Assembly (NCBI GenBank): GCA_902546765.1
Contig: CACCLG010000004.1
Span: 1 to 64,000, forward strand
Direction: 5' to 3'
Origin: an uncultured Pelagibacteraceae bacterium
Lineage (GTDB): Bacteria > Pseudomonadota > Alphaproteobacteria > Pelagibacterales > Pelagibacteraceae
DNA length: 64,000 nucleotides
Positions 37,297-50,253 of the stretch are shown here, piece after piece; the stretch's first letter is position 1, and each line of letters opens with the position of its first letter. Position numbers and translations under genes: made by a program. Under the pieces are notes generated by a model that was given only the letters and a program-made list of their open reading frames with translations, did not search any database and was not told the DNA's origin.

Positions 37297-38548
37297 TTTA
37301 AAAGAAATAAGGGAAAATTTAGAACATTTTAAAACATCACTCAGTCATAGAAATTCTGAAGTCGATTATGATCAAATTTTAGATCTTGATAAAAAAAATC
37401 GACAGTTAATTCAAGAAAAAGAAAAATTTGAGATGGAGAAAAAAAATATCTCTAAATCAAAAGATGAATCTTTATTTGAAAAATCTAAAGAAATATCCAA
37501 GCAAATTGAAAATTTATCAAAAAAACAAAAAATTATTAAAAACGAACTTGATAATTTACTAAGTTCAATACCGAATTTACCATTGGATGAAGTTCCTGTT
37601 GGTAAAGATGAAAATGGTAATGTTGAAGTTACTAAATCTGGTGAAATCAAAGATTTCAAATTTAAACCATTGAGTCATTATGAGTTAGGAGAAAAACTAA
37701 ATATGTTAGATTTTGATTTAGCTACAAAAACTACTGGTTCTAGATTTGTATTTGTTAAAGATAAATTAGCTGCTCTTGAAAGAGCAATCTCTAATTTTAT
37801 GATTGATACACATATTCAAAAAAATGGATATACAGAAATATCACCTCCTTTAATGGCAACCGATGAAACTATGTTTGGAACAGGACAATTACCAAAATTT
37901 GAAAATGATCAATTTGAAATTAAATTTGATGATAAAAATGACAGAAAATTTTTGATACCAACAGCTGAAGTAATATTAACAAATATGGTTAAAAACCAAA
38001 TTATTGATAAAAAAAAACTTCCAATGAGGTTAGTTGCATCAACACCTTGTTTTAGAAAAGAAGCTGGCAGTTATGGAAAAGATACAAAAGGAATGATTAG
38101 ACAACATCAATTTTATAAAGTTGAACTTGTAAGCATTGTCGAAAACAATCAATGTATGCAGGAACTAGAGAGAATGACCGAATGTGCAACTAAAATATTA
38201 GATGATCTAAAATTACCTTACAGAAAAATTATTTTATGTACCGGTGATATGGGTTTTGGAGCAGAAAAAACATATGATTTAGAAGTTTGGCTTCCTTCAG
38301 AAAACAAATACAGAGAAATTTCGAGCTGTTCTTCATGTGGATCTTTCCAAGCCAGACGAATGAAAGCTAGGTATAAAAATAAAGATAATAATATCGAATT
38401 TGTGGGTACTCTTAATGGCAGTGGATTAGCAGTAGGTAGAACTCTGATAGCCATTCTTGAAAATTATCAACTAGAGGACGGCTCAATTATAATTCCAGAA
38501 GTCTTGAAACCTTATATGGGAAATATTGATAAGATTTCGAACAATTAG
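37289..38548 (+). CDS. serS: Seryl-tRNA synthetase
   Basis: [74 protein letters not shown]. Confidence 0.95.
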   Translation: MHNLKEIRENLEHFKTSLSHRNSEVDYDQILDLDKKNRQLIQEKEKFEMEKKNISKSKDESLFEKSKEISKQIENLSKKQKIIKNELDNLLSSIPNLPLDEVPVGKDENGNVEVTKSGEIKDFKFKPLSHYELGEKLNMLDFDLATKTTGSRFVFVKDKLAALERAISNFMIDTHIQKNGYTEISPPLMATDETMFGTGQLPKFENDQFEIKFDDKNDRKFLIPTAEVILTNMVKNQIIDKKKLPMRLVASTPCFRKEAGSYGKDTKGMIRQHQFYKVELVSIVENNQCMQELERMTECATKILDDLKLPYRKIILCTGDMGFGAEKTYDLEVWLPSENKYREISSCSSCGSFQARRMKARYKNKDNNIEFVGTLNGSGLAVGRTLIAILENYQLEDGSIIIPEVLKPYMGNIDKISNN

Positions 38549-38602
38549 GAGTTGTCATTAAAAATTAGATAGTATAAATAATCTTAAACTTTAGAGGATC
38601 AT

Positions 38603-38887
38603 ATGGACAGTGGAATTGGACAATTTGTACCGTTAATTTTAATATTTGTTATTTTTTATTTCTTTTTGATTAGACCACAACAAAAGAAAGTCAAAGAACA
38701 TAAGGCAATGGTTGAAAATTTAAAAAGAGGAGACAAAGTTGTAACTTCAGGTGGAATTGTTGGTACTGTTGAAAGAATAATTGATAACGATAAAGTTGAA
38801 GTACAAATCGCCGAAAATATTAATGTCGAGGTAGTTAGAGCTACTGGAATACAAGGTTTAATAAATACTGCTGAACCAAAAAAATAA
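38603..38887 (+). CDS. yajC: Preprotein translocase subunit YajC
   Basis: FFLIRPQQKKVKEHKAMVENLKRGDKVVTSGGIVGTV. Confidence 0.95.
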   Translation: MDSGIGQFVPLILIFVIFYFFLIRPQQKKVKEHKAMVENLKRGDKVVTSGGIVGTVERIIDNDKVEVQIAENINVEVVRATGIQGLINTAEPKK

Positions 38888-38898
38888 CATTAACTTAA

Positions 38899-40452
38899 AT
38901 GTTATACTTTTCAAAATTAAGAATATTTAGTGTAATAATATTTACCTTAATTTTATCATATTTTACTATTTCAAACTTTTTTAAAATAGATGATAATTTT
39001 TTTTCAAAAAATATAAAACTTGGATTAGATTTACAAGGTGGTTCATACTTACTACTCGAAATTGATAATAAGCCTGTAATTACTCAAAAACTTCAAAACA
39101 AAGTTATGGAGTTAAAAAATTTTTTTAAGGATAAAAATATTATTACAAGAAATTATACCGTAGATGATAATTCAATTATTTTTGATACCACCCCAGACAA
39201 ATCTGATGAATTAAACAATATTTTAGATGACGATGAAAGTGAAATTAATCCTTACTATCAACAGTACAAGTCACATGAATTTGACTTCGTAAAAGATCAA
39301 GACTCTTTCAAATTAACTCTTTCTAAATATGGACTTGTTCTATTAAAGAATGCTTCTTTAGATCAAGCAATTGAAATTGTAAGAAGAAGAGTTGATGAGG
39401 TTGGAACCAATGAACCAAATATTTTAAAAAGAGGCAATGATAGAATTTTAGTAGAATTGCCAGGTTTAGATGATCCTGGAAGAATAAAATCTTTATTAGG
39501 AAAAACTGCTAATTTGACTTTTCAATTTATTACTCAAAATACTGAGGAGTCTTTTGGAACTGAAAAATTAGAATTTGAAGATGGCTCTGAGAATGCAGTT
39601 GTTAGTAAGAGAATTATTTTAAGTGGTGACAACCTGGTAGATGCAAAACCATCTATGAATTCACAAACTAATGAAACAGTTGTATCTTTTACTTTGGATA
39701 GAGTAGGTGCAAAAAAATTTGGAAAAGCAACTAGTACAGGAGTTGGAAAAAGACTAGCAATTATACTTGATGGTAAAATTATTAGTGCACCATCAGTGAG
39801 AGAGCCCATAATTGGTGGATCAGGTCAAATATCAGGAGATTTTACATTTCAATCAGCAACAGATTTAGCTTTATTATTAAGATCTGGAGCTTTACCTGCA
39901 CCTCTTAACATTATTGAGGAGAGAACAGTAGGACCTGATCTCGGACAAGACTCCATTGATGCTGGGATAATGTCATTAATAATTGGTTTTATATTGGTCG
40001 TACTATTCATGATTTATAAATATAGAGTTTTTGGTGTCATTGCGAATTTAGCATTAATTTCAAATTTGTTTTTACTGGTTGGTGTATTAACGTTATTCGA
40101 AGCTACTCTAACATTGCCTGGTATAGCAGGAATAATCTTAACGGTTGGAATGGCAGTTGATGCAAATGTTTTAATTTTTGAGAGAATAAAAGAAGAAATT
40201 AAATCTGAGCGAAATCCAATTATTGCCTTCGACTCTGGTTATACAAAATCAAGAACTACAATTTTAGATGCAAATATTACTACATTAATAGCAGCTGTAA
40301 TATTATTTTTTATGGGATCTGGTCCAATCAAAGGATTTTCAATAACATTAGGTGTTGGAATTCTAACTACACTATTCTCTGTATACTTCATAGCAAGACT
40401 ATTTACTGCATTTTATGTGATCAAAAATAAGGAAAAGGAAAGTTTAATATAA
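38899..40452 (+). CDS. secD: Protein translocase subunit SecD
   Basis: LGLDLQGGSYLLLEID, RRRVDEVGTNEPNI, GMAVDANVLIFERIKEE. Confidence 0.96.
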   Translation: MLYFSKLRIFSVIIFTLILSYFTISNFFKIDDNFFSKNIKLGLDLQGGSYLLLEIDNKPVITQKLQNKVMELKNFFKDKNIITRNYTVDDNSIIFDTTPDKSDELNNILDDDESEINPYYQQYKSHEFDFVKDQDSFKLTLSKYGLVLLKNASLDQAIEIVRRRVDEVGTNEPNILKRGNDRILVELPGLDDPGRIKSLLGKTANLTFQFITQNTEESFGTEKLEFEDGSENAVVSKRIILSGDNLVDAKPSMNSQTNETVVSFTLDRVGAKKFGKATSTGVGKRLAIILDGKIISAPSVREPIIGGSGQISGDFTFQSATDLALLLRSGALPAPLNIIEERTVGPDLGQDSIDAGIMSLIIGFILVVLFMIYKYRVFGVIANLALISNLFLLVGVLTLFEATLTLPGIAGIILTVGMAVDANVLIFERIKEEIKSERNPIIAFDSGYTKSRTTILDANITTLIAAVILFFMGSGPIKGFSITLGVGILTTLFSVYFIARLFTAFYVIKNKEKESLI

Positions 40453-41345
40453 TGAGAGAAATATCCTTTAATAAGTTTTACAAATCATTCAATATTCTCT
40501 CAATTGTTCTTATTGTTACATCGCTAATTCTATTGGTATTTAAAGGATTAAATTATGGTGTTGATTTTAAAGGAGGTACATTAATTGAATTAAGAACTGA
40601 TTTAAATTCTGCAAATATTAAAAAAATTAGAGACAGTTTTAATCAATTAAATCTTGGAGATGTGTCTGTTAAAAACTTTGGAAATGACACTGACTTTATT
40701 ATTAAATTTGAAAAACAAAATTCAAATGATCCAAAATTTATAGATAATATTAAAACTAAACTTTCAGGCTCAATTGGAACGGTAGATTTTAGAAGAGTTG
40801 AAAATGTCGGTCCAAAGGTAAGTGCTGAACTTTTACAATCAGGCATTATAGCTATTGCTTTATCTTTAGCAGCTATGCTTTTATATATTTGGATAAGATT
40901 TGAGTGGCAATTTAGTTTGGGTGCAATCGTTGCACTTTTTCATGATGTAATAATTACACTTGGAGTTTTCTCACTTTTTTCATTAGAAATAAATTTATCA
41001 ATTGTTGCAGCAGTGCTTACCATTGTTGGATACTCAATGAATGATACGGTTGTAATATTTGATAGGGTTAGAGAAAATCTAAGAAAATTTTCTGATATTA
41101 AAATTTTTGAATTAACAAATATTTCAATCAACCAAACACTATCAAGAACAATTATTACATCTGCCACTACTTTATTAGCACTTTTATCAATTTTTATTTT
41201 TGGAGGTGAAATTCTAAAAGGATTTTCATTAGCAATGATCTTGGGTGTTATATTTGGAACTTATTCTTCAATTTATATTGCAAACCCAATTTTAGTTGTC
41301 CTAAAAGTATCGCAACGAACTATAGTAAAAGAAGATAAAGATTAA
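40452..41345 (+). CDS. secF: Protein translocase subunit SecF
   Basis: GLNYGVDFKGGTLIELR, VGYSMNDTVVIFDRVREN. Confidence 0.96.
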   Translation: MREISFNKFYKSFNILSIVLIVTSLILLVFKGLNYGVDFKGGTLIELRTDLNSANIKKIRDSFNQLNLGDVSVKNFGNDTDFIIKFEKQNSNDPKFIDNIKTKLSGSIGTVDFRRVENVGPKVSAELLQSGIIAIALSLAAMLLYIWIRFEWQFSLGAIVALFHDVIITLGVFSLFSLEINLSIVAAVLTIVGYSMNDTVVIFDRVRENLRKFSDIKIFELTNISINQTLSRTIITSATTLLALLSIFIFGGEILKGFSLAMILGVIFGTYSSIYIANPILVVLKVSQRTIVKEDKD

Positions 41346-41944
41346 TATAAATTTTGAGCAGCTACCATTGAAAGTAGCATCGGCAATGAAAGAAGGGTAT
41401 TTGTTCTAGAAAATAACATTGCAGTTTTTGCGGACTTTGCTTTTAGCTCAGGTTCACATTCAACTATACCCAAGGCTCTTTTTTGATTAGGCCAAATAAC
41501 AAACCAAACATTAAATGCCATTATCAATCCTAACCACATACCTATACCTATTGCAGTATTTTTACCACCACCAGAACCAATTCCTAAAGTCATTGCTTGA
41601 TGAACATATCCATTTAAATATGCAAGAATTAAACCTGAAACTACTGTAACTAAAGCTGCCCATCTAAACCAGAATAGGGCAGATGGAGCTATTACTTTTC
41701 CAATAGCAGGTTTTTGTTCATCTGGTATTTTTGGCATATTAGGTATTTGAACGAAATTGAAATACCAGAGTAATCCAATCCACATAGTTGCTACAATCAC
41801 ATGAATATATCTGAATACCCAGCTCCAGAATAAAACATCAATATCAAATCCTCCATTTCCAAAGTACAAACCTAAAAAAAGAATTACAGATATTCCTAAA
41901 GATAAATGAACTGTTTTTGATAATGATTGTAGAATCGAAGTCAT
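41342..41944 (-). CDS. Urate hydroxylase/urate oxidase N-terminal-like membrane protein
   Basis: RYIHVIVATMWIGLLWYFNFVQIPNMPKI, WFRWAALVTVVSGLILAYLNGY, MAFNVWFVIWPNQKRALG. Confidence 0.75.
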   Translation of the reverse strand: MTSILQSLSKTVHLSLGISVILFLGLYFGNGGFDIDVLFWSWVFRYIHVIVATMWIGLLWYFNFVQIPNMPKIPDEQKPAIGKVIAPSALFWFRWAALVTVVSGLILAYLNGYVHQAMTLGIGSGGGKNTAIGIGMWLGLIMAFNVWFVIWPNQKRALGIVECEPELKAKSAKTAMLFSRTNTLLSLPMLLSMVAAQNLY

Positions 41945-41977
41945 AAATATTAATTATACAATGTTTTTTTTACAATA

Positions 41978-44854
41978 TTAAGCAGTTTTTTTAAATTTTG
42001 TGTTTAAAAGTGGTTTTAGGAATTTTCCTGTGTAACTACCGTCAACTTTTGCCACATCTTCGGGTTTCCCCGCAGCAATAATATTTCCTCCCTTAACACC
42101 TCCCTCTGGACCCATATCAATAATATAATCGGCAGTTTTAATTACATCTAGATTATGTTCAATTACAACTACACTATTTCCTGTAGCAACAAATGTATGT
42201 AGAATTTCTAATAATTTCTTAATATCATGTTGATGCAAACCAGTTGTAGGTTCATCTAGAATATACATTGTTCTTCCAGTTGATCTCTTTGATAATTCTT
42301 TTGCTAATTTAATTCTTTGTGCTTCACCACCTGATAGAGTAGTTGCTTGTTGTCCAATTTTAATATACCCAAGTCCAACTTTCTTAAGTGTTAGAAGTTT
42401 TGTTTTAATATTTGATATATTCTCAAAATACTCACAACCTTCATCAACTGTCATATTCAACACATCAGCAATACTCTTATCTTTAAATTTAATTTCTAAG
42501 GTTTCTCTATTATATCTTGTTCCCTTACAATCATCACAAGTAATATATACGTCAGGTAAAAAATGCATTTCATATGTAATTACTCCATCACCTTCACAAG
42601 CCTCGCACCTTCCACCTTTAACGTTAAAAGAGAAACGACCTGGTTTGTAACCACGACTTTTAGACTCTGGTAAGTTTGTAAACCAGTCTCTTATTGGCCC
42701 AAATGCACCAGTATATGTTGCAGGATTTGACCTTGGTGTTCGTCCAATTGGAGATTGGTCAATATCGATAACTTTATCAATTAACTCTATACCTTTAAAA
42801 CCTCTAAAGGGTTGAGGAATTTTTCTAGACTTATTATTATTTAGTGTAAGGTTTAAAGCATTGTAAAGAGTTTGAAGAACTAAAGTTGATTTACCACTTC
42901 CTGACACTCCTGTAACACAAGTAAAACTACCTAATGGAATTTTCAGATTAACATTATTTAAGTTATTACCACTTGCACCATTGATTTCTAAAAATCTTCC
43001 ATTTTTTGCAAGTCTTCTATTTTTTGGAATTGGTATAAAGCTTTTATTTGATAAATATCTTCCAGTAATACTATCATTATTTTTTAAAATTTCTTCATAA
43101 CAACCTTGTGCAACTACTTGACCACCTTTATTCCCAGCTTCTGGTCCAAGATCAATTATATGGTCTGCGTTTTCCATTGTTTCAGTATCGTGTTCAACAA
43201 CAATCACAGTGTTACCAAGATCTCTTAATCTTTTTAAAGCATCAATTAATTTAACATTGTCTTTTTGGTGCAATCCAATTGATGGTTCATCTAAAACATA
43301 TAAAACTCCTGTAAGTCCTGAACCAATTTGAGATGCTAGTCTTATTCTTTGAGCTTCACCACCTGATAGAGTTCCAGACTCTCTTGAAAGTGTTAAATAA
43401 TCAAGACCAACATTTAATAAAAAATCTAACCTTTCATTTATTTCTTTTAATATGTGTTGTGCAATTTTTAATTGTCTTTTATCTAGATTGTTATTTAGAG
43501 ATCTAAACCATTCTTTGGCATCGTAAATTGATTTTTCTGTTACTTCGCTAATGTTAAGTTCGTTAATTTTGACACATAAAGCCTCATCTTTTAACCGCTG
43601 GCCATTGCATCTTTCACATTTTGTATCAGATTGATATTGAGCTATTTCCTCTCTTTTCCAATCACTATCAGTCTCCAAATATCTTCTTTCTAAATTATTA
43701 ACAACACCTTCAAAAGTTTTTTTGTGAGAATATTTTTCATAACCATCATCATAAGTAAATTTTATCTCCTCATCATCAGATCCAAAAAGTATTACATCTT
43801 TTATTTTTTTTGAAAGTTTTGACCATTTTTCATCAAGTGAAAATCCATAATGTTTTGCTAAAGATGCTAAAGTTTGCGCGTAATACATAGATGAAGATTT
43901 TGACCAAGGTTCAATTGCTCCATCTGCAATACTTTTTTTTTCATTAGGAACCACTAATTTTGGATCTACATTAAGTTTTACACCAATACCTTCACACTCC
44001 TCACAAGCACCATAGGGACTATTAAATGAAAAAAGTCTAGGCTCAATTTCCTCAATGGTAAATCCACTTTCTGGACAAGCGAATTTTGTAGAAAAAATTA
44101 GTTTTTCTGCTTTTCGGTATTTTTTTGGTAATGTTTCGTTTTCATATTCAACAAACAGTAAACCATTTGCTAAATTAACTGCTGTTTCTACACTTTCAGC
44201 TAATCGATTACCAAGTGATGAATTAATAACAATTCTATCTACTAATATTGATATATCATGTTTAACTTTTTTATTTAATTCTGGCACATTATCAATTTCA
44301 TAAAGCTGGTCGTCTATTTTAATTTTTCTAAAACCTCTTTTTTTATAATTTAAAATATCCTTTTTATACTCACCCTTACGACCTCTAACGACTGGCGCAT
44401 ATAAGAAGATTGTAGATTTTTTTGGCAGTTCTTTAATTTTATCAACAATTTGGCTTATAGTTTGAGATGTAATTGGTTTACCAGTAAATGGTGAATAGGG
44501 CACCCCAGCTCTTGCATAAAGTACTCTCATATAATCATAAATCTCAGTTACAGTAGCAACGGTTGATCGTGGATTTTTTGATGTATTTTTTTGTTCAATT
44601 GAAATGGCTGGACTTAATCCCTCTATCAAGTCAACATTCGGTTTTTTCATTTTATCTAAAAACTGTCTTGCATATGCAGATAAACTTTCTACATATCTTC
44701 TTTGTCCTTCAGCATATATAGTATCGAAAGCTAGAGAAGATTTTCCAGAACCTGACAGACCAGTAATAACAACAAATTTATCTTTTGGAATCTCTAGTGA
44801 GATGTTCTTTAAATTGTGCTCTTTTGCACCCTTAATAACTATCTTTTTAAGCAT
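41978..44854 (-). CDS. uvrA: Excinuclease ABC subunit A
   Basis: Two ABC modules ([46 protein letters not shown]), zinc-finger CxxC motifs. Confidence 0.97.
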   Translation of the reverse strand: MLKKIVIKGAKEHNLKNISLEIPKDKFVVITGLSGSGKSSLAFDTIYAEGQRRYVESLSAYARQFLDKMKKPNVDLIEGLSPAISIEQKNTSKNPRSTVATVTEIYDYMRVLYARAGVPYSPFTGKPITSQTISQIVDKIKELPKKSTIFLYAPVVRGRKGEYKKDILNYKKRGFRKIKIDDQLYEIDNVPELNKKVKHDISILVDRIVINSSLGNRLAESVETAVNLANGLLFVEYENETLPKKYRKAEKLIFSTKFACPESGFTIEEIEPRLFSFNSPYGACEECEGIGVKLNVDPKLVVPNEKKSIADGAIEPWSKSSSMYYAQTLASLAKHYGFSLDEKWSKLSKKIKDVILFGSDDEEIKFTYDDGYEKYSHKKTFEGVVNNLERRYLETDSDWKREEIAQYQSDTKCERCNGQRLKDEALCVKINELNISEVTEKSIYDAKEWFRSLNNNLDKRQLKIAQHILKEINERLDFLLNVGLDYLTLSRESGTLSGGEAQRIRLASQIGSGLTGVLYVLDEPSIGLHQKDNVKLIDALKRLRDLGNTVIVVEHDTETMENADHIIDLGPEAGNKGGQVVAQGCYEEILKNNDSITGRYLSNKSFIPIPKNRRLAKNGRFLEINGASGNNLNNVNLKIPLGSFTCVTGVSGSGKSTLVLQTLYNALNLTLNNNKSRKIPQPFRGFKGIELIDKVIDIDQSPIGRTPRSNPATYTGAFGPIRDWFTNLPESKSRGYKPGRFSFNVKGGRCEACEGDGVITYEMHFLPDVYITCDDCKGTRYNRETLEIKFKDKSIADVLNMTVDEGCEYFENISNIKTKLLTLKKVGLGYIKIGQQATTLSGGEAQRIKLAKELSKRSTGRTMYILDEPTTGLHQHDIKKLLEILHTFVATGNSVVVIEHNLDVIKTADYIIDMGPEGGVKGGNIIAAGKPEDVAKVDGSYTGKFLKPLLNTKFKKTA

Positions 44855-44934
44855 AATTTTTGTTGCTTTAGATTAATTAAATTAATATTCAACTCAATAA
44901 GTGATATAAATAAACATATCAGATATAAAATATT

Positions 44935-45381
44935 ATGGCAGGTAGTTTAAATAAAGTACTTTTAATCGGTCGATTAGGCGCAGATCCAGAAGTAAAACAA
45001 ATGGTAAATGGTAAAAGTGTTGCAAGATTAAGCCTTGCAACTAGTCAATCTTGGAAAGATAAAAATACAGGAGAAAAAAAAGAGAAAACAGAATGGCATA
45101 GAGTGGTTGTATTTAACGAGGGACTAGTTAATGTCGTTCAGCAGTATCTTAAAAAAGGCGCACAAGTGTACGTTGAAGGACAACTTTCAACACGAAAATG
45201 GAAAGATGAACAATCTGGACAAGACAAGTATTCGACAGAAATTTTAATACAAGGTTATAACTCTTCTTTGACAATGTTAGGTGGTGGAAATCAAAATTCA
45301 ATTCCTTCTCAAGATAATAAACAAAATTTTGACGACAATAGCATTTCTCAAAATGACATGGACGATGATATTCCATTCTAG
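44935..45381 (+). CDS. ssb: Single-stranded DNA-binding protein
   Basis: [28 protein letters not shown]-terminal DDDIPF. Confidence 0.96.
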   Translation: MAGSLNKVLLIGRLGADPEVKQMVNGKSVARLSLATSQSWKDKNTGEKKEKTEWHRVVVFNEGLVNVVQQYLKKGAQVYVEGQLSTRKWKDEQSGQDKYSTEILIQGYNSSLTMLGGGNQNSIPSQDNKQNFDDNSISQNDMDDDIPF

Positions 45382-45386
45382 TTTTT

Positions 45387-47963
45387 ATGCAAAAAAACGA
45401 GGCACCTAAAGATTTAAACATCAAACCAATTTCAATGTATGATGAAATGAGTTCGTCATACTTGTCTTACGCAATGAGCGTTATAATAAGTAGAGCTCTA
45501 CCTGATGTAAGAGATGGTTTAAAACCAGTACATAGAAGAATTTTATATGCAATGCATAAAGGAGGTTTTGATTGGTCAAAACAATTTAGAAAATCTGCAA
45601 GAATAGTAGGAGATGTAATTGGTAAATATCATCCCCATGGTGATCAAGCAGTATATGACGCTTTAGTTAGAATGGTTCAAGATTTTTCAATGAGCCTTCC
45701 ATTAATTGATGGCCAAGGAAATTTTGGTTCTATTGATGGCGATCCACCAGCCGCTATGAGATATACAGAAACTAGATTAGCAAAAATAGCTCAATTTTTA
45801 TTAGACGATATTGAAAAAGATACAGTTTCATTCAAAAGTAATTATGATGAAACCGAACAAGAACCAGATGTCCTTCCTGCACAGTACCCAAATTTATTAG
45901 TTAATGGAGCAGGAGGAATTGCCGTTGGTATGGCAACAAGTATACCTCCTCATAATTTAGGTGAAGTTGTAGATGCTACTTTGGCTTTAATCAAAAATAA
46001 GGACATAAAATTAAGCGAATTGATGAAACATGTGCCTGGTCCAGATTTTCCAACTGGTGGTATTATTATTGGTAAAGATATTATTAAACAAGGTTATAAA
46101 TCTGGCAGAGGTTCTTTTAAAATCAGAGGCGATATTAAGATTGAGCAAGCTAAAGGGGGTAGAGAAAGATTAGTAATAACCTCCATACCTTATCAAGTAA
46201 ACAAATCTGTTTTAAATGAGAGAATAGCTGAATTAGTAAGAGAAAAAAAAATTGAAGGAATTAAAGATATAAGAGATGAGTCTAATAGAGAAGGAATTAG
46301 AGTTGCAATTGATTTAAGATCAAGTGTTGAACCAGAAACAATTAAAAGACAATTATATAAATATACATCCATTGAAAGTTCATTTGGTTTCAATACTTTA
46401 GCTATTGTAGATAACAAACCAAAGACATGTAATTTAAAAGATTTTTTAGAAAATTTTTTAAAATTTAGAGAAGATGTAGTAATAAAAAAAACTAAATATG
46501 ATCTAAAAAAAGCAGAAGATCGTGTTCATATTTTAATCGGATTATCTGTCAGTGTTGAAAATATAGATAAAGTAATAAAAATAATAAGACAATCCAAAAA
46601 TCCTGAAGAGGCTAAGAATTCTCTATTAAAAACAAAGTGGAAGATAAACAAGTCAGCAAAATTGATTAAATTAGTTGATAATAAAAATTATAAAGGAACT
46701 TATAGTTTATCTAATGAGCAAGTTGTATCTATTCTTGATTTAAGATTACAGAAACTTACTGCTTTAGGAATAAACGAAATTGAAGTAGAAATAAAAAAAT
46801 TAGCTGAATTAATAACTCAATATAAAAAAATTATTAATTCTAAAGCAGAGTTACTAAAAGTTATTAGTGCTGACTTGCAACAAATCAAAGATAAATTTTC
46901 TGAACCAAGAAGAACACAAATAATTGATGCTGTATTAAATTATGATATTGAAGAAACTATTCAAAAAGAGGCTGTAATCATTACAATTACGTTACAAGGA
47001 TATATTAAACGCGGTCCATTAAGTAATGTAAAACAACAAAAAAGAGGTGGAAAAGGAAAAACAGGTATTAAAACTAGAGATGAAGACTCAGTAGTTCAAA
47101 CCTTATCAGTCAATACACATACCTCAGTTCTATTTTTCTCTACAGAGGGATTGGCATACAAAATTAAAGCTTGGAAGATACCTGAAGGATCTGCATCATC
47201 AAAAGGTAAATCTTTATTCAACATTCTACCACTTAAAAATCACCAATCTATTAGCTCAATTATGCCTTTTCCTGATGAAAATGTTGACACAAAAGGAATG
47301 CATATTATTTTTGCTACAGCCAAAGGAAAAATTAGAAAAAATAATTTAGAGGATTTTAGTTCTATTAATCAATCAGGTAAAATTGCTATGAAATTAGATA
47401 GTGATGACAAAATTATTGGTGTAAAAATTTGTAAAGATGATCAAGACATTATTCTAAGTACAAAGTTTGGAAAATGCATCAGATTTGAGTCTAAAAAATT
47501 AAGAGTATTTAAAGGTAGATCATCTAAAGGCATTAAAGGTATAAATTTAACTGACAAAGATGAAATTGTATCATTATCTATAATTGATCATGATCAAAAA
47601 ATTCCAAAAAAATCTTCAAAAGATGGATCATCTGAGGTAAGGGCTAAAGAAAAATTTATACTCTCAATTACAGAGAATGGCTATGGAAAAAGAACTTCCC
47701 ATTATGATTTTCGAGTAACTAATAGAGGTGGAAAAGGTATAATTGGTATTGTCAACTCATCAAGAAATGGAAATGTTTCATCATCTTTCCCAGTTTTTGA
47801 GGGTGATCAAATATTAATATCAACTGACAAAGGTAGAGTTATCAGAACTACTGTTAAAGAGATAAGAGTAGCAGGAAGAAACACTCAAGGAGTTAGAATT
47901 ATTAAACTTTCTGGAGATGAAAAAGTAGTTTCGGCTATTAAATTAGATGATAATTTAATTTAA
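45387..47963 (+). CDS. gyrA: DNA gyrase subunit A
   Basis: [43 protein letters not shown] in the GyrA-box position. Confidence 0.95.
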   Translation: MQKNEAPKDLNIKPISMYDEMSSSYLSYAMSVIISRALPDVRDGLKPVHRRILYAMHKGGFDWSKQFRKSARIVGDVIGKYHPHGDQAVYDALVRMVQDFSMSLPLIDGQGNFGSIDGDPPAAMRYTETRLAKIAQFLLDDIEKDTVSFKSNYDETEQEPDVLPAQYPNLLVNGAGGIAVGMATSIPPHNLGEVVDATLALIKNKDIKLSELMKHVPGPDFPTGGIIIGKDIIKQGYKSGRGSFKIRGDIKIEQAKGGRERLVITSIPYQVNKSVLNERIAELVREKKIEGIKDIRDESNREGIRVAIDLRSSVEPETIKRQLYKYTSIESSFGFNTLAIVDNKPKTCNLKDFLENFLKFREDVVIKKTKYDLKKAEDRVHILIGLSVSVENIDKVIKIIRQSKNPEEAKNSLLKTKWKINKSAKLIKLVDNKNYKGTYSLSNEQVVSILDLRLQKLTALGINEIEVEIKKLAELITQYKKIINSKAELLKVISADLQQIKDKFSEPRRTQIIDAVLNYDIEETIQKEAVIITITLQGYIKRGPLSNVKQQKRGGKGKTGIKTRDEDSVVQTLSVNTHTSVLFFSTEGLAYKIKAWKIPEGSASSKGKSLFNILPLKNHQSISSIMPFPDENVDTKGMHIIFATAKGKIRKNNLEDFSSINQSGKIAMKLDSDDKIIGVKICKDDQDIILSTKFGKCIRFESKKLRVFKGRSSKGIKGINLTDKDEIVSLSIIDHDQKIPKKSSKDGSSEVRAKEKFILSITENGYGKRTSHYDFRVTNRGGKGIIGIVNSSRNGNVSSSFPVFEGDQILISTDKGRVIRTTVKEIRVAGRNTQGVRIIKLSGDEKVVSAIKLDDNLI

Positions 47964-48457
47964 TGAAAAATATTGCAATATATCCTGGTACCTTTGATCC
48001 TATAACCTTTGGTCATATAGATGTAATTAAAAAAGCTTTAAAATTTGTAGACAAAGTGGTTGTAGCAATTTCAGATGGAAACCAAAAAAATTTTTTATTT
48101 CCAATCGATGAGAGAGTAGATATCGTAAAGAAAGCTTTGTTCTCCGATCTTAAATTTACCAAAAAAAATATCGATGTTATTACATTTAATTCATTAACAA
48201 CAGATTTATGTAAAAAATATAAATCAAATATTATTTTAAGAGGTCTTAGAGCTGTTTCTGATTTTGAATATGAGTTTCAATTAGCTGGAATGAATAGAAA
48301 ACTTTACAATAAAATAGAAACAATATTTTTAATGTCTGATGTTGAAAATCAAATTATTTCCTCAAGATTTGTAAAAGAAATTGCTCAACATAATGGAGAT
48401 TTAAAAAAATTTACAACTAAGAGTACAATCAAATCTTTAAAGGAGAGATATGCTTAA
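47963..48457 (+). CDS. coaD: Phosphopantetheine adenylyltransferase
   Basis: AIYPGTFDPITFGHIDVIKKA, RGLRAVSDFEYEFQLAGMNR, ISSRFVKEIA. Confidence 0.96.
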   Translation: MKNIAIYPGTFDPITFGHIDVIKKALKFVDKVVVAISDGNQKNFLFPIDERVDIVKKALFSDLKFTKKNIDVITFNSLTTDLCKKYKSNIILRGLRAVSDFEYEFQLAGMNRKLYNKIETIFLMSDVENQIISSRFVKEIAQHNGDLKKFTTKSTIKSLKERYA

Positions 48458-49007
48458 ATATATAAATATATTATTTTTTATTTTATTAACTTTAACTTCA
48501 AAACTAAATGCAAAGGAGAATATAATGATTTTAAAATTAAAAGATGGAAATGTTAAAATAGAAATGTTTCCTGATGTTGCCCCTAATCATGTAAAAAGAA
48601 TTACTGAGTTAGCTAACAGTGGCAAATATGATAATGTAGTATTTCATAGAGTTATTGATGGCTTTATGGCTCAAACAGGAGATGTAAAATTTGGAAATTC
48701 GTCATCATCCGATTTTAATCTGCAAAGAGCAGGAATGGGTGGATCTGACTTACCTGATTTAAAACAAGAATTTAACGATTTGCCCCATGAACGTGGTACT
48801 GTATCCATGGCAAGATCTTCTGATCCAAACAGCGCTAATAGTCAATTTTTTATTTGTTTTGAGTCAGCGTCTTATTTAGATAGAAATTATACAGTCTTTG
48901 GTAAAGTTATTGAAGGAATGGAGTTTGTAGATAAAATTAAAAAAGGTGATGGTCCTAATGGATCAGTTTCTGAACCAGATAAAATAATTAGTTTTAAGTC
49001 TGAATAA
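48450..49007 (+). CDS. Cyclophilin-type peptidyl-prolyl isomerase, exported
   Basis: FHRVIDGFMAQTGD, GTVSMARSSDPNSANSQFFIC, NYTVFGKVIEGMEFVDKI; N-terminal signal. Confidence 0.93.
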   Translation: MLKYINILFFILLTLTSKLNAKENIMILKLKDGNVKIEMFPDVAPNHVKRITELANSGKYDNVVFHRVIDGFMAQTGDVKFGNSSSSDFNLQRAGMGGSDLPDLKQEFNDLPHERGTVSMARSSDPNSANSQFFICFESASYLDRNYTVFGKVIEGMEFVDKIKKGDGPNGSVSEPDKIISFKSE

Positions 49008-49013
49008 AAATGA

Positions 49014-50126
49014 ATGGCATTAAAAAAATTTAATTTTAATGTTAATCATACTGAAAACCATTCACGAGTAGGAGTTATTGAAACTCATAGAGGTAATATT
49101 AATACACCTGCTTTTATGCCTGTTGGTACACAGGCGACTGTAAAAGGTGCATTCATAAAAGATGTAGTTCAAACTGGAAGCGAAATAATATTGGGAAACA
49201 CCTATCACCTAATGTTAAGACCAGGTGTTGATAGAATTTCAAGTGTTGGGGGTTTGCATGAATTTATGAATTGCAACCTTCCTATACTAACTGACTCTGG
49301 TGGATTTCAAGTAATGTCATTATCAAAATTTAATAAAATAGACAGAGAGAAGGGTGCTATTTTTCAATCTCATATTGATGGTAATAAGTTTATTTTAAGT
49401 CCTGAGGAGAGTATAAGAGTTCAAAAGGGCCTCAACTCAGACATAGTAATGGTAATGGATGAATGTCCAAAAAAAACTGATGATTTTGAGAAAATTAAAA
49501 AATCAATGGATTTATCTATGTATTGGGCAAAAAGATCAAAAAATGCATTTGGCGACAATCCTCACAAAGGTTTATTTGGAATAGTTCAAGGCGGTCTGTT
49601 TAATGACTTAAGATTAAAATCACTAGAGCAACTTATAGATATTGATTTTGATGGTTATGCGATGGGTGGTTTGGCGGTTGGAGAAACCCAGAAAGAAATG
49701 TTTAATGTATTGGATGGAGTTAAAGATTATTTACCAAAAGATAAACCTAGATATCTTATGGGTGTTGGTACTCCCTCAGACATTATTGGCGCAGTTAAAA
49801 GAGGTATTGATATGTTTGATTGTGTATTACCAACACGATCTGGCAGAACTGGTTTGGCATTTACATGGAATGGGAGAGTACAAATAAGAAATGCAAAATA
49901 CCAAAACGATAATTCGCCTCTAGATTTAAATGTTTCTAAATTCGACTTAAATAAATACTCAAAAAATTATTTGAATCACTTATTCAATACTAATGAAATG
50001 TTAGCGTCTATGCTGTTAACTTTAAATAATATTAACTTTTATCAGGAGTTGATGAGTGAGATAAGAAAAAATATTAAAAATGGAACTTTTGAAGAATTTC
50101 ACGATAGCTATATTAACATTCTGTAA
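49014..50126 (+). CDS. tgt: Queuine tRNA-ribosyltransferase
   Basis: NTPAFMPVGTQATVKG, LGNTYHLMLRPG, TDSGGFQVMSL, GGLAVGE, FDCVLPTRSGR. Confidence 0.95.
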   Translation: MALKKFNFNVNHTENHSRVGVIETHRGNINTPAFMPVGTQATVKGAFIKDVVQTGSEIILGNTYHLMLRPGVDRISSVGGLHEFMNCNLPILTDSGGFQVMSLSKFNKIDREKGAIFQSHIDGNKFILSPEESIRVQKGLNSDIVMVMDECPKKTDDFEKIKKSMDLSMYWAKRSKNAFGDNPHKGLFGIVQGGLFNDLRLKSLEQLIDIDFDGYAMGGLAVGETQKEMFNVLDGVKDYLPKDKPRYLMGVGTPSDIIGAVKRGIDMFDCVLPTRSGRTGLAFTWNGRVQIRNAKYQNDNSPLDLNVSKFDLNKYSKNYLNHLFNTNEMLASMLLTLNNINFYQELMSEIRKNIKNGTFEEFHDSYINIL

Positions 50127-50174
50127 AAATTATCCATTGATAAATGGATAAAAATCAATATAAGGACCTCCGTT

Positions 50175-50250
<76 letters not shown>

Positions 50251-50253
50251 ATT

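Noticed and set aside
44855-44934. Possible LexA/SOS box in the uvrA-ssb divergent promoter
   Set aside because: No GTTCN7GTTC or GAACN4GTTC-type motif is visible in the 80-bp spacer.
49642-49887. 81-aa ORF inside tgt
   Set aside because: Alternate-frame ORF within a strongly supported tgt gene.
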